Of a stretch of DNA of 64,000 bases, positions 20,938 to 30,712 are shown one piece after another. Position numbers and translations under genes: made by a program. This DNA comes from Pyropia haitanensis. Taxonomy: Eukaryota; Rhodophyta; Bangiophyceae; Bangiales; Bangiaceae. Location: the NCBI GenBank assembly GCA_008729055.1, contig SDUX01000007.1, positions 3,602,090-3,666,089 on the forward strand, in the 5' to 3' direction. Within the stretch, counting starts at the first letter, position 1, and every line of letters starts with the position of its first letter. The notes under the pieces were generated by a model. The model saw only the letters and a program-made list of their open reading frames with translations. It had not been told where the DNA came from and searched no databases.

Positions 20938-22430
20938 ACGCCGCGGGCGCCGCCGCCGGTGCGGCCGCCGTCACCGCGGCGGCGGCCGGTGCCGCCGCCG
21001 CCGCCCACCCGCCGACGGCGACGAGCGGCGGCGGCGACCGCGCGGCGGTCGGGTGGGGCGGCGGCGGCGGCGCCGTCGCGGGCGGCGGCGGCGGCGGCGT
21101 GACGGGCGCGGCGCCGAGCGCGGCCATGGCCGCCCCGACCCCCGGCGCGAGCGCCGAGCCGCCGCCCGCCGCGGCGGCGGCGGCCGCCGCCTCGCCCAGC
21201 CGCCGCAGCGGCGGCAGCCGCGCGCCGGGCGGCGGCCGCGGGCGGCCGCTGGGCGTGAGGACCCCGCGGGGGGTGCCCCACGCGGCGGGCGTGTGGGGGG
21301 TGGACGGCGACGCGGGGCCGCCGCCGCCGCCGCCGCCGCCGCCACCGCCACCGCCACCGCCGCCGCTGTTGCCGACGACGACGCCGCGGGGCGTTGCCCA
21401 TGGGGTTTGAGGGATGGCCGGTGACGCGGGGGACGGCGTTGACGGCAACGCGGGGCCACCGCCGCGGCGGGCGGGCGACGACGGCGGCCGCCCGCGCGGC
21501 GGCGGCGGCGTCGTCGGCGGCCGCGGGCCGCCGCCGGTGCCCCCCCCCCCCGGCGTGCGCGGCGGGGATGGGGGCCGCGCCGCGGCGGGCGCGGCCGGCC
21601 ACCCCCCCCCCCCCGCAGCCGCGCGCCCGCCGCGTCCGTGACGGCCGCCGCGGTCGCGGCGGCCGCCACGACCGCCGGCGCAATCGGCGCGCCCGGCGAG
21701 GCGGGCGGCGGCAGCAGCGGCGCGGCGGCCGCCTCGGCGGCGGCGGCGGCGGCGGCGGCGCCCGCGGCGGGGCGCCCCCCCCCGGCGCCGCGTGGGGTGG
21801 CCGCCGCGGCCGCCGCGGCGGCCGCCGCCGCGACCGCCGCGGTGGTGGCGGCGACCGCCGCGGCGGCGGCCGGCGACGGCGCGGCGGCGGGCGGCGCCCA
21901 CGACGCGAGCAGCAGGTGCCCGCCGCCGCGGGTGACGAGGCAAAAGTCGCGGCACAGGTGGTTGCCGGCGGGCGCGATGGGCGTGCCGTACACCTTGCGG
22001 AACCAGCGCTCCCACGGCTCCGCCGCGGGCGCGTCGCCGCCAGTGCCACCGCCGGTGCCGGTGCCGCCGGTGCCGCCGCCGCCGGTGCCGCCGCCGCCGC
22101 CGCCGCCCCAGCCAGCGCCCCCCCCCCACTCCCCCCCCTCTCCCCTGCGGCGCTCCCCCCCATGGGCGCGGCCCCCCCCCCCCCCATCACGCGGTAGACG
22201 ACCAGCTCCATCGCGGCGGTAAAGCCGACCAGGTACCTCCCGTCGGGGGTGAAGCGGCGGAGGACCACCCCCGGCGGCGCCGCCACGCCCACCGCCGTCC
22301 GCGCCGGCACGACCGCCTCGTACGCGAGGCGCGCCGCCCGCACGGGCGAGCCGCCCCGCTCCCGCGCGGCGAGGCGGGCGGTGAGGGAGCGCGCCTCGAC
22401 GCCGTGGGTGGACGGCGCACGGCGGGGGGG
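18485..22430 (-). CDS. DET1 (de-etiolated 1) homologue, frame broken at homopolymers
   Basis: DET1 is the substrate-linking core of the COP10-DET1-DDB1 (CDD) complex on CUL4 ubiquitin ligases and a nuclear repressor of light responses in plants. Conserved blocks appear in order: GVEARSLTARL through LRRFTPDGRYLVGFT and ELVVYR (22400-22190); WERWFRKVYGTPIAPAGNHL and CRDFCLV (about 22015-21935); DDWVQLENHAGVSLVGDRLA with QTLHLLRIRE (about 20620-20520); GLMHRLLTYV (19920); HLLLRLGTADR; AFFAVYAIRR; RSPSPYLDRSVFTWDE (about 19110); and the C-terminal FLFHPYLPLVVSVV with PVVNVHYR-stop. Long Gly/Ala/Pro-rich inserts roughly double the usual 540-550 residues, including poly-Gly from CCG repeats at 19210-19270. 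The blocks occupy different frames separated by G/C runs (about 22180, 21550-21780, 20005-20150, 18775). The start codon lies upstream of the run at 22423 and was not located. Confidence 0.85.
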
Positions 22431-22456
22431 GGGGGCGGCGGCAGCGACGCCGCCGC

Positions 22457-22487
<31 letters not shown>

Positions 22488-23989
22488 GCCGCCGCGGTCG
22501 CCGCGGCCGCCGCAGACCCGCCTGGCGAGCGGGACGCCGCGGCGCCGCGCGGGGAGGGGGTGGCCAGCGACGCTGCTGCCGGCAGCGCCGCGGCGGCGAG
22601 GCCGCGGCCCGGCCGGTCACCCGCCGCGCGGGCGGCGGGGTGGGCGTGCCGCCGCGGCGCGGCCGCCGGGATGGGCGTCGCGGGCCCGGCGGCGGCGGCG
22701 GCGGCGGCGCCGCCGCCGCCGCCCGCGCGCGGCAGCGTCGATGGCAGGCCACGGAGGATGGCCGGCAGGGGCGTGGCGGGCGCGGGCGGCAGCGCCGCGC
22801 GCTGCCGCTTGGGCGGCCGCGCCGCGCTGGGGGGGGCGGGGGGGGGGGCATCGCCGCCGCCGCGCCGCGCGCGCCGCCGCCGCGTCGCGTCGGCCGCCGC
22901 CGCGGCGGCACGGCAACGCGCGGCGGCGCGGGCGGCACCGCGTCAGCGGCGGGCGCAGCCAAGCGGGCGGGTGGTGATGGTGGTGGGGGGGGGGGGGGTG
23001 CGTGCGTGGGTGGGTGGGGCGGGCGGCCGGGCCGGCGGGGTGGAAGAGGCGGAGGGGGGGAGCGGGGGTGGGTGCACGGAGGGGGGGGGGGGGAGGGGGG
23101 CGGCGTCACAGCGCCCAAGTCTGCGACAGCGCTGCGTCGAGTTGTGGGTGGACCGCCCGAGGACGCGCCCGTTTATTGGCCCAGGACGTGGGTGAGCGCC
23201 ACATGGGCTGCGCGCCGTGTGTGTAAGCCAGCACAACGTTGAGATACACGTCAAGTACAGAGTTGATCATGAAACATTTTTGCTGGCTTCCCGCGGGAGT
23301 CGTGCAGACCGCTGGCGCTTCGCCAGACACGCTCCGATTGTTCGAGGCGTGTGCATTCATGAAAACGGAATAGAAATTGTAACTTGGACATGGACTTCAC
23401 AATTCTTGATGATGCAGTGACCACGATCCTGTAATTTCTCTAACGCTTGGTGCTGCTTGTTCCAATTCAGTCCGCATGCACCGCGCAGCCTAGCCAGCCA
23501 CCACCAACGTGCATCAACGCCGTCCCGTCCTCGTGGCTGCGCTCCGTTTGCCCGCCACCCGTCGCGTCCGTCTTTGCTCTCCCCGCACCCCCCGCGGCGT
23601 TACGTGTGGCGACCGACGCTGGCCGCCACGCTGCACAGCGCGGCAGTCGAGGTCTTTGGATTTCTGTTCTCCTTTGGCCGCTGTTCGTCACTATCCCCTG
23701 CGCGTCTCGCCGCCGCCCACCACCCCGTCTGGCTCGGCCAGGCGACTTGGCCATGCCCCCGACGCCCGGCGTCTGCTGCTGCGGCTAGCCGTTGTTACCT
23801 AGAGGGGTTTTGCGTGCTGCGTCTTGTCCTTTCTCGGTGGACCCGCTGGCGTCACTGCACAGGCTCATCTGCTTCATTTCCTCCCTTCCCTTTCCTACCT
23901 TAGGAGCCGCCCTGGTGCTCGTCCTCGGGTGAGGCGTGTCAAGCGACCGACCCCGGCGCCCGCTCTCTTGCTACACACCGCCCCCGTTC
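22431..23989. other. DET1 5' end and divergent promoter region
   Basis: The GC-rich part to about 23115 probably contains the unresolved N-terminus and 5' leader of DET1 (minus strand). From about 23115 to 23989 the composition is ordinary and should hold promoters for DET1 leftward and the antiporter rightward. Pyrimidine-rich sequence precedes the antiporter ATG. No other gene was recognised. Confidence 0.5.
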
Positions 23990-26455
23990 ATGGCTATCCG
24001 GGAGTTTGGTGGCTCCACCCTTTTCGCCGCCGCCACCGCCACCACCACCGTCGCCGCCTCGTCCTCTTCCCCCCTCACGCGCCAGGATGGGCCAGCGCCC
24101 CCGCGGAGGTGGCGCCGCTGGCAACGCTCTGCGTGGCTCGCGTCAGGCTCCATCCTCGCGGGTGGACTCTTCTTCAGCGCCGCCCTTCTCGCCGCCCGCG
24201 CGAGGCCGCAGACGACCACGGTGCAGCTGCTGACTCTGCGTTCTAGTTTTGCCCCACCCAAGTCATTGGCCGCCTCGGCTGTCGCGCGGCTGGACAGAAC
24301 GAACGCCTTGCCGTCAGTGGGGGCGACATTGGGGGCCGCGTCAATGGCGGGAGCGTCGGCGGTTGGCAGCGTCAACGGTGGCACCGGTCTGTCGGCGGCG
24401 CACTTGGTGCGGGCGGCAAGAGAACAGGACGCGCCATTGGTCGACACCCAACCAGGCGCCTCTGCAGCAGCAACTGCGGTGCATGAGGCCACGGCCCCAG
24501 TCGCGGCCGCCGCGGTCTCTGCTGCGACTGGCGTGTCGCCACCCGCTGCTGCCGCGGCGGCCGTGCCCCATGTGCGGAGCCGCCTCTTTGAGCATTTTGA
24601 TAAGGACGGAGATGGAGTGTTGAGTGAGAAGGAGGTGGCTGCCCTCCTCAAGCTCCTCCGCCAGGGGGGTGGCCTTGGTGCCGCTGCTTCTGGCGGAGCG
24701 GGTGCGGGCGCGGCTGGGGCGTCTGGCATACCAGGGACGACGGGGTCTGGTGGGGATGGGCCTCGCCACGACGTGACCATTGACGGAGAGACGCTGTCGT
24801 TTGGGCAGTCGGACTTTGACCTGCTTTTCAAGCAACTGTCCAACGTCAAGCACACGCGGGACCCGTCCAAGGACCCGCGGATGACGCTACAGGAGGACAT
24901 TGTATTTATCAAGGACCTCGTGATTGTCACGGGGGTGGCGACGCTAGGCGGGCTCGTGGCCACCGCTCTGCAGCAGCCGCCGCTGTTGGGCTTCGTGCTT
25001 GCTGGAATGATTGTGGGTCCCGGCGGTCTTGCTGCCATTACCGAACTCGTCGAGGTGGAGACGCTCGCGTCGCTGGGCATTGCGTTTCTACTCTTTTCCC
25101 TGGGCATTGAATTCTCCATCACAGAGTTGGCGTCGGTGCGCCGCGTGGCCATCCTGGGCGGCCTGCTGTCCATGTGTGGGGTGGTGGCCGTGATCGGCAG
25201 CGTCGGCCTGCTGCTGTCGCTGGTGCACTCTGTGCCCGAGGCGGTGGCTCTGGGCCTGGCTGTGTCTCTTTCCTCCACAGCGGTAGTGCTGCCGTGTCTA
25301 CCAGCTCATCCAGGGGGGGGAGGGCATAGCAGTAGTGCCGGTGGAGGCGGCGGCTTTGGCGACAGCGCGGGGGGGCGCGGCCATCATCGGCGGGGTCGCT
25401 CTGCAGACAATTCCCGACCGCCTGGAGTTGGCGGTATCACCGGTGGCGATGTGTCGGAGCTGTCGCCAAAGGCGACCTCGTCATCGTCTGGGTCAAGCGT
25501 TGGTGACAGCTTTGCATTGGCGCCGTCTGGTGGAGGCGGCGGTGGCGGTGGGAACACGCTGTCCAACGGCAAGGGCAAGGGGGTGGCTACCCACGGTGGC
25601 CCGGGCGAGAGCGCGAATGGGGGTGGTGGCGGAGGCGTGAGCGTCACGATGGGCTTCAGCCATCCACACACTCGCAAGGTTATGCTTGGCCTGCTCGTCT
25701 TCCAGGACATTATGATTGGGTTGATCCTGGCGCTGCTGCCGACCCTCGGCGGCACCGCGACGCAGTTCATGGAGGAATTCCTCTCTGCCGGACTGCGGCT
25801 GGCCCTGTTTGTGGTGCTGTCGCTGATCGTTGCGGAGTTCTTCCTTCCCGGTGCTGTGGACCGCCTGGACCGGTGTGGGAGCCCCGAAGTGTTCACGCTC
25901 GGCGTGGTGGTGCTGGCGCTGGCCTTTTCGTACCTGTCAGAGCAACTAGGGCTGGCGATTGAGCTGGGCGCTTTTGTGGCCGGTCTAATGCTGTCGGAGA
26001 ACCGGCACAAGCTCAAGGTTGAAGGCTCTATCCGCACCATCCGGGACCTCTTCACCGCCGTCTTCTTTGTCAGCATTGGCATGATGATCCACTGGCGCTA
26101 CTTTGTGGCCAACAGCTGGCGGATGGCCACACTGTTGGTGCTGGTGCTCGTCGTCAAGTCGGCCGTCATGACGTCGGTGACGTGGGCGTTTGGGCGGGTG
26201 CCCTTGCGAACGGCTCTGGGCTGTGGGGTGTCGCTGGCGCAGGCGGGCGAGTTTACCTTCGTCGTGGCCAACAAGGGTCAGAGCCTGCAGCTGTTTTCGC
26301 CGTCCGAGGCGCGAATGATCTTGGGCGCCACTGCCGTTTCCATGCTCGTCACCCCTGCACTGGTGCGATGGGCCCGCAGGTTTGCGCCACAGACGAACAA
26401 CGGCGTGTCGTGTGGGCTACCAACAAGCCAGGGCCGTGACCCTGAGAGCGTCTGA
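23990..26455 (+). CDS. CPA2-type cation/proton antiporter (KEA4-6/TMCO3-like) with EF-hand
   Basis: An 821-residue membrane protein of the monovalent cation:proton antiporter-2 family, nearest by eye to plant KEA4-6 and animal TMCO3. It starts MAIREFGGSTLF, the first in-frame ATG (the frame upstream has only GTG), followed by a basic stretch and a hydrophobic segment near residues 47-69, likely a targeting or anchor sequence. A canonical EF-hand loop DKDGDGVLSEKE lies at residues 204-215, suggesting calcium control. The exchanger core begins near residue 305 with QQPPLLGFVLAGMIVGPGGL, FLLFSLGIEFSI and SLSSTAVVL; after a Gly/Ser-rich insert of about 120 residues it resumes with LGLLVFQDIMIGLILALLP and ELGAFVAGLMLS. 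There is no C-terminal TrkA_N/RCK domain, as in KEA4-6. It probably exchanges potassium or sodium for protons in an endomembrane or plastid membrane; the location is not decided. Confidence 0.88.
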   Translation: MAIREFGGSTLFAAATATTTVAASSSSPLTRQDGPAPPRRWRRWQRSAWLASGSILAGGLFFSAALLAARARPQTTTVQLLTLRSSFAPPKSLAASAVARLDRTNALPSVGATLGAASMAGASAVGSVNGGTGLSAAHLVRAAREQDAPLVDTQPGASAAATAVHEATAPVAAAAVSAATGVSPPAAAAAAVPHVRSRLFEHFDKDGDGVLSEKEVAALLKLLRQGGGLGAAASGGAGAGAAGASGIPGTTGSGGDGPRHDVTIDGETLSFGQSDFDLLFKQLSNVKHTRDPSKDPRMTLQEDIVFIKDLVIVTGVATLGGLVATALQQPPLLGFVLAGMIVGPGGLAAITELVEVETLASLGIAFLLFSLGIEFSITELASVRRVAILGGLLSMCGVVAVIGSVGLLLSLVHSVPEAVALGLAVSLSSTAVVLPCLPAHPGGGGHSSSAGGGGGFGDSAGGRGHHRRGRSADNSRPPGVGGITGGDVSELSPKATSSSSGSSVGDSFALAPSGGGGGGGGNTLSNGKGKGVATHGGPGESANGGGGGGVSVTMGFSHPHTRKVMLGLLVFQDIMIGLILALLPTLGGTATQFMEEFLSAGLRLALFVVLSLIVAEFFLPGAVDRLDRCGSPEVFTLGVVVLALAFSYLSEQLGLAIELGAFVAGLMLSENRHKLKVEGSIRTIRDLFTAVFFVSIGMMIHWRYFVANSWRMATLLVLVLVVKSAVMTSVTWAFGRVPLRTALGCGVSLAQAGEFTFVVANKGQSLQLFSPSEARMILGATAVSMLVTPALVRWARRFAPQTNNGVSCGLPTSQGRDPESV

Positions 26456-26881
26456 CTGGCTCGTTGGAGATGTTTTTTGATGGCATCTCTGTGATACTGG
26501 TGGTGGTGGTGTGGGCGCTCTGTCGCCTCTGTTCTCTATTCCCCTGTTCACGTGTGTATTTCTCTCTTTTGTCACTCTTGCCCCGTGCCGGTGCTTCCCA
26601 GTCTTGTTTGTATGCAGACATGCTCTTCATCGGGGTATCTGTATGGTGTTGCTTTGCGACGATGAACGATGCGATGCACGCCGAGACCAGGCATGTGGCA
26701 GACTGTGTAGCATGCGATACGTGTTCCTATCGAAAAGCACTAACAAAGAACCAGGGTGTCCTTGTGCCGACACACCTACTCAATCAGTCATCAACTGTGA
26801 GCACGACATCACTACACGCGTTCAATCTCAAACTTCAGCGGGCAGACCGTCACATCACCCCCCCAAGACGGCCAGCAGAGC
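26456..26881. other. Convergent intergenic spacer
   Basis: Between the stop of the antiporter gene and the stop of the minus-strand gene at 26882. T-rich sequence right after the antiporter stop fits a 3' untranslated region. No gene seen. Confidence 0.6.
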
Positions 26882-27862
26882 TCAGACACGCCGGCCCGGT
26901 CGAGCGACAAAGCACACATGCTTTCGTGCACCAACGCTGCCAGGCTTTCCAGCTACGAACTTGACGTACTCGTCGTCCAAGATAGAAAGCGCCTTGCACC
27001 GCGACGGAAATGCCTCGTTTGGCTGGGCCAGCGGTGGTGGCTCTGTCACTACTGTGGCCGGTTGCACTTGCCGGTCGGGCAGCCGACTGCTCGCTGGTTC
27101 CGGTTCCGATACGTCCTCAGGCCCACTTGTTACCGCCGTTGCCGCTGTCCTCCGGCGACGGAAGCGGGCCAATGCCCGCCGGAGTGTGTCCCGACGGGTG
27201 GCACCCCAGTGGTACCGCCGCCGGCGTGCTGGGTCGTGGCGGGAGTTATTCCTGGCCAACCCCACCCGCCGCTTGCCATCTGCACTGCCGCTGTTGCCAC
27301 CAGCACTGCCACCGGCGTCGCGACCCGCAGGGACGACGACAACTGCGGACGGGTTGGTCCACCCCCCCGTCGACGCGTCCAGCACCAGGCTCACCTCCTC
27401 ATCAAATACTCGGAACGCGTGGGACTCGGCCGCCATTGAGTCGCGGCGGTGGAAGAAGAGGGCCCTCGACGACGGGGTGCGGTCCATCGCCGCCCGCCAC
27501 CGCCGACGCGACGCCACGCGAGCGTCGTCGCTGGCGTCCGTGGAGCGGCGCTGGCTGCCGTCCATGGAATCCGTAGACAGGGTGAGGGAGGAGCCAACGC
27601 TGTAGCTGCCAGCCGTGTGGCGGAGCGGCGTCGAGGCGATACGGAAAGGCGCTTCGACGTCTGGCAGCGCGGTAGCCGGGTTGGGGGGTTTCGGTGGCAG
27701 CGGCGGCCGGGTCGATGGAGAGCGGGGGCTCACGCTTCGTTGAGAGGCCTCGGCCGCGACGGATTCCACCGCCGCCGCGGTAGCCCCGGGCACGGCAGAG
27801 AGCTTGCGGAGGAGCAGCCCATCGCGGCGGTGGTCGTGTTCAATGTCAAAGCAGCTGAACAT
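26882..27862 (-). CDS. Hypothetical protein, 326 residues
   Basis: Not recognised. The protein starts MFSCFDIEHDHRRDGLLLRK; this ATG is preferred because the frame upstream opens only with GTG, and a TATA box lies about 115 bases upstream at 27975-27984. The sequence is hydrophilic, Ser/Arg-rich and of normal complexity, unlike chance frames here. It has a more ordered patch (FRVFDEEVSLVLDASTGGW) mid-protein and a basic Arg-rich stretch (RRRRYHWGATRRDTLRRALA) that could be a nuclear localisation signal. There is no signal peptide, transmembrane segment or known domain. It is convergent with the antiporter gene. Confidence 0.6.
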   Translation of the reverse strand: MFSCFDIEHDHRRDGLLLRKLSAVPGATAAAVESVAAEASQRSVSPRSPSTRPPLPPKPPNPATALPDVEAPFRIASTPLRHTAGSYSVGSSLTLSTDSMDGSQRRSTDASDDARVASRRRWRAAMDRTPSSRALFFHRRDSMAAESHAFRVFDEEVSLVLDASTGGWTNPSAVVVVPAGRDAGGSAGGNSGSADGKRRVGLARNNSRHDPARRRRYHWGATRRDTLRRALARFRRRRTAATAVTSGPEDVSEPEPASSRLPDRQVQPATVVTEPPPLAQPNEAFPSRCKALSILDDEYVKFVAGKPGSVGARKHVCFVARPGRRV

Positions 27863-27974
27863 GATGGAGAGGGAGGGGGCATGTACCACTGGGGTCTACG
27901 AGACAGCGGGATGGGTGCCTGCACCGATGGGGGAGGTGGCAAACGGGTGCTGCACGGAGGGAAAGATGATGTGC

Positions 27975-27984
27975 CATTTATACC
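27975..27984 (-). promoter_or_regulatory. TATA box of the 326-residue hypothetical gene
   Basis: On the minus strand this reads GGTATAAATG, a strong TATA match. It sits 113 bases upstream of the ATG at 27862, allowing an untranslated leader of roughly 85 bases. Confidence 0.5.
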
Positions 27985-29546
27985 TATGGGTGACCATCGT
28001 TGTCCCCGCGCCGCTGAAAACACGCAGGGGGCGGCAGTGCCCCACCACAAGCTGCTCCCTGCGCGAGATCTGGGCGCCCCCTCCGCCAGCGACAACTCCA
28101 GACAGGAGCACCTCGGCAGCGCCAGCATGTTTTTGCCTCACCTGGAGGGGATGAAGTGAGAGCCTCTGCCGGGGTCGCGGAAAGGTGCGGGCCTCACTAC
28201 ACACCTCGCAGTGAGACCCATCTCTTATCTGACACTGGCGCGAGCCTTGCAGGAGGGCCCCTTCAAGAATAAGGGGCCCTGCGGCGCCACCCATTCCGGT
28301 ACTCCCGTGATGCAATAGCCCTCGCGTGACGGGGCCAGGGACCTGACGTGAACTGCTCACCTTTCCATTGAGTGCTCGGCCAGGCCGCCGAGCCACAAGG
28401 GTGAGAGGCAGTGACGCGCTGGGGGGCAACGGCAACCGCACAAGACAAACCGGCGCGGGCCGCTGCACGTGCGCATGATGCTGAAGCTCGACAGCCCGTC
28501 AATGACCACAGCGCCGCCTCCTAGCCGAGTGGTGACCGGCCTAGACGGCAGTCGCTCTCCCAATGAGAAGGAAAGGAAAAAGGCGCACCGAACCGCCACC
28601 CGATCCGGGCGACTGTTGGGCTGGCGCTGGCGTCGCGCGAGCTTGCTCCTCCCGCCTCCAAGCCGACCGGTGGCGGATCTTGCCTGACACCGCGCGCTTG
28701 CCAGTCGCCCTGGCCCAAACACACGACAATCTCCGCAGCATGGAAGGCCCGTGCCAAGGTGGCGGATTTTCTTTCGGTGCGCGTCCTGGCCATCGCGGTC
28801 TCTACGTAACACCGGTTGAAGGAGTGATGGTGGCGGACCAGCCGCCTATCTCGTGTTTTAATCCAAAAAGTGCCGCGAGAGCGAGACCTCGTCACCAGAG
28901 TACTCACGTGAGTATGAGAGGGTCGTAATGGGACCAGTGTAGTGTATACTCCTCAGTGCCTTTGGTGGAGATGAGAAGAAGGGCGCTCCTTCAGCCCGCA
29001 CTGGTGGTAGGCGGCCCGTTGTGGCCCCAGGTGAGAGCAACTATTCAATACAAAAGAGAGACTCGCTACCCATCGCGCAAGGCCCCTGTGCATCACCTTG
29101 TGGTCTCTCTTTGTTGCTGTCGCCAGCAAGCACAGACAACACTGCGGCTCGCGCAGGCGCGGCATCCCATCTGGCTGGCGATCTGACCACAGGAAGCAGG
29201 ACTCAGTTCGGGCCAGTGCTCACGGGGGGTCCTCTTCGACCGTTGGCGCAAGCCTGAGGAAGATCCAAGCGGCTTGGTCAGCGCCTGTTCAGGAGCTGGC
29301 TGTCGTGGATGAGGACGTCCAAGAGGCGTTCAGGACCGCACGCTGGGCGGCCCCCTCGGCCACGGGCCAGTCGTTCGTACAGCGATGAGTCACAGAGATT
29401 TGACAAGAACACAACACAATTCTCATAAGTGCATGCCATTTGGTGGTAAATGACTTGTTGAAAGGACCTGGACAGCTGTAGTATGCTGGATCGTGAGTCC
29501 TAATTTTCTTCGTGTGACAATCGATCACAATAAAACGATCCAAACG
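27985..29546. other. Intergenic region, no firm gene
   Basis: About 1.5 kb of moderate composition between the divergent hypothetical gene (-) and the eS8 locus (+). Several 100-150 codon frames exist on both strands without ATG-supported, recognisable products. A short hairpin is annotated separately at 28254. The stretch near 29400-29540 is AT-richer and may be the eS8 promoter. Confidence 0.5.
28254..28280. repeat. Perfect 10-bp stem, 7-base loop hairpin
   Basis: AGGGCCCCTT pairs exactly with AAGGGGCCCT around the loop CAAGAAT. It is intergenic; no gene end lies close enough for it to be read as a terminator. Similar sequence (GGCCCCTTCTAGAGC) occurs near 38840, hinting at a dispersed repeat. 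Confidence 0.55.
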
Positions 29547-29705
29547 ATGGAGACTACCACGGACCCCGATCGTCCATCGCCGGCACTCCTGGAAATCCCC
29601 GTACCTAGCTCCGTCACCGTCGTGGCCGTCGCCCTCGTGGTCGGCATCGCTGTCGTGTTCGTAGAGACGTTTACTCGCGGCTGCCGCGAGAGTGGCGGCG
29701 CGTAG
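29547..29705 (+). CDS. Possible 52-residue single-membrane-span small protein or upstream ORF of eS8
   Basis: METTTDPDRPSPALLEIP, then a hydrophobic span (SVTVVAVALVVGIAVVFVET) and a short basic/Gly tail, stop at 29703-29705. It ends 18 bases before the eS8 start codon. It could be an independent micro-gene, an upstream open reading frame in the eS8 leader, or chance. The hydrophobic span is better formed than chance frames nearby. Confidence 0.25.
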   Translation: METTTDPDRPSPALLEIPVPSSVTVVAVALVVGIAVVFVETFTRGCRESGGA

Positions 29706-29723
29706 TCGCCGGGTGTTGCCATC

Positions 29724-30712
29724 ATGGGTACGCTTGACTCCTGATTCTCGACACTGGTGCGGCATGGCGTGGCAGCTCGGTACCTGTTTCCGGGTGCTGG
29801 TGCCTGCCTGTGGACTGGACCGGTAGCGGCTTCGTGCAGTCGGAGTAGCGTGCGCGAGCTGGATGGGGCATGTTCCCTCTGTAGCGGCTGCTCATGCGGT
29901 CGCGGCTTGTGTGTTGTGGGGCCGATCGTGTGATGCGTGTGCACGGTTTGTGCTCGCCGTGAGCGCAGCGAGCGCGACGCGGTTGTGTCATTGCCGATGC
30001 CTCTTTTCCGTTGCGTAGTGTGAGATGCTGACTTGCGCTACGCTTTCGTGCGGTCTGCTCTCACATTTATCGATCCGCGTGTGCTCCTCGCAAAGGTATC
30101 TCCCGGGACTCCAAGCACAAGCGCCGGCTGACGGGTGGCAAGCAGCCCTTCTACCGCAAGAAGCGTAAGTTCGAGCTGGGCCGCCAGCCGGCGATGACCA
30201 AGCTTGGCCCGAAGATCGTGCGCCCCGTCCGCGTCCGCGGTGGCAATATCAAGCACCGTGCGCTGCGGCTTGAGTCGGGCAACTTTGCGTGGGCGTCGGA
30301 GGCTACGACGCGCAAGACGCGTCTCTTGACGGTCGTCTACAACGCGTCCAACAACGAGCTGGTGCGTACCAACACGCTTGTGAAGGGCGCCATTGTGCAG
30401 ATTGACGCGACGCCCTTCCGCCAATGGTACCTGCAACACTACGGCGTGGAGATTGGCAAGAAGAAGGCCGCCGAGGCGGAGGATGAGGGCGAGCACAAGG
30501 TGTCGAACTCGGTTATCAAGAAGCACAAGGCGCGCGCATCTGGCCGGAAGCTCGAGAAGAGCTTGGATGACCTCTTCCAGAGCGGCCGCCTGCTGGCGCG
30601 CATCGCTTCCCGCCCTGGCCAGAGCGGCCGCTGCGACGGGTACCTGCTCGAGGGCAAGGAGCTGGAGTTCTACCAGAAGGCGCTGCAGAAGAAGAAGAAG
30701 GCGGGCAAGTAA
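29724..30712 (+). CDS. RPS8: 40S ribosomal protein eS8
   Basis: Spliced, 206 residues, matching the usual eS8 length. Exon 1 is only ATGG (29724-29727); the intron 29728-30095 begins GTACGC and ends CAAAG; exon 2 runs 30096-30712. The join gives [18 protein letters not shown], the near-universal eS8 N-terminus, followed by [37 protein letters not shown] and a Lys-rich C-terminus. eS8 is a small-subunit protein bound to 18S rRNA. The upstream context GCCATC before the ATG suits initiation. The donor was chosen because ATGG followed by GT at this site is the only one nearby that restores the conserved start. Confidence 0.95.

Noticed and set aside
18485..22430. Reading the DET1 region as a pseudogene
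   Set aside because: Every conserved block is intact and the frame changes only at homopolymers, mostly in the one-lost-base direction; no substitution-type stop was seen within the blocks.
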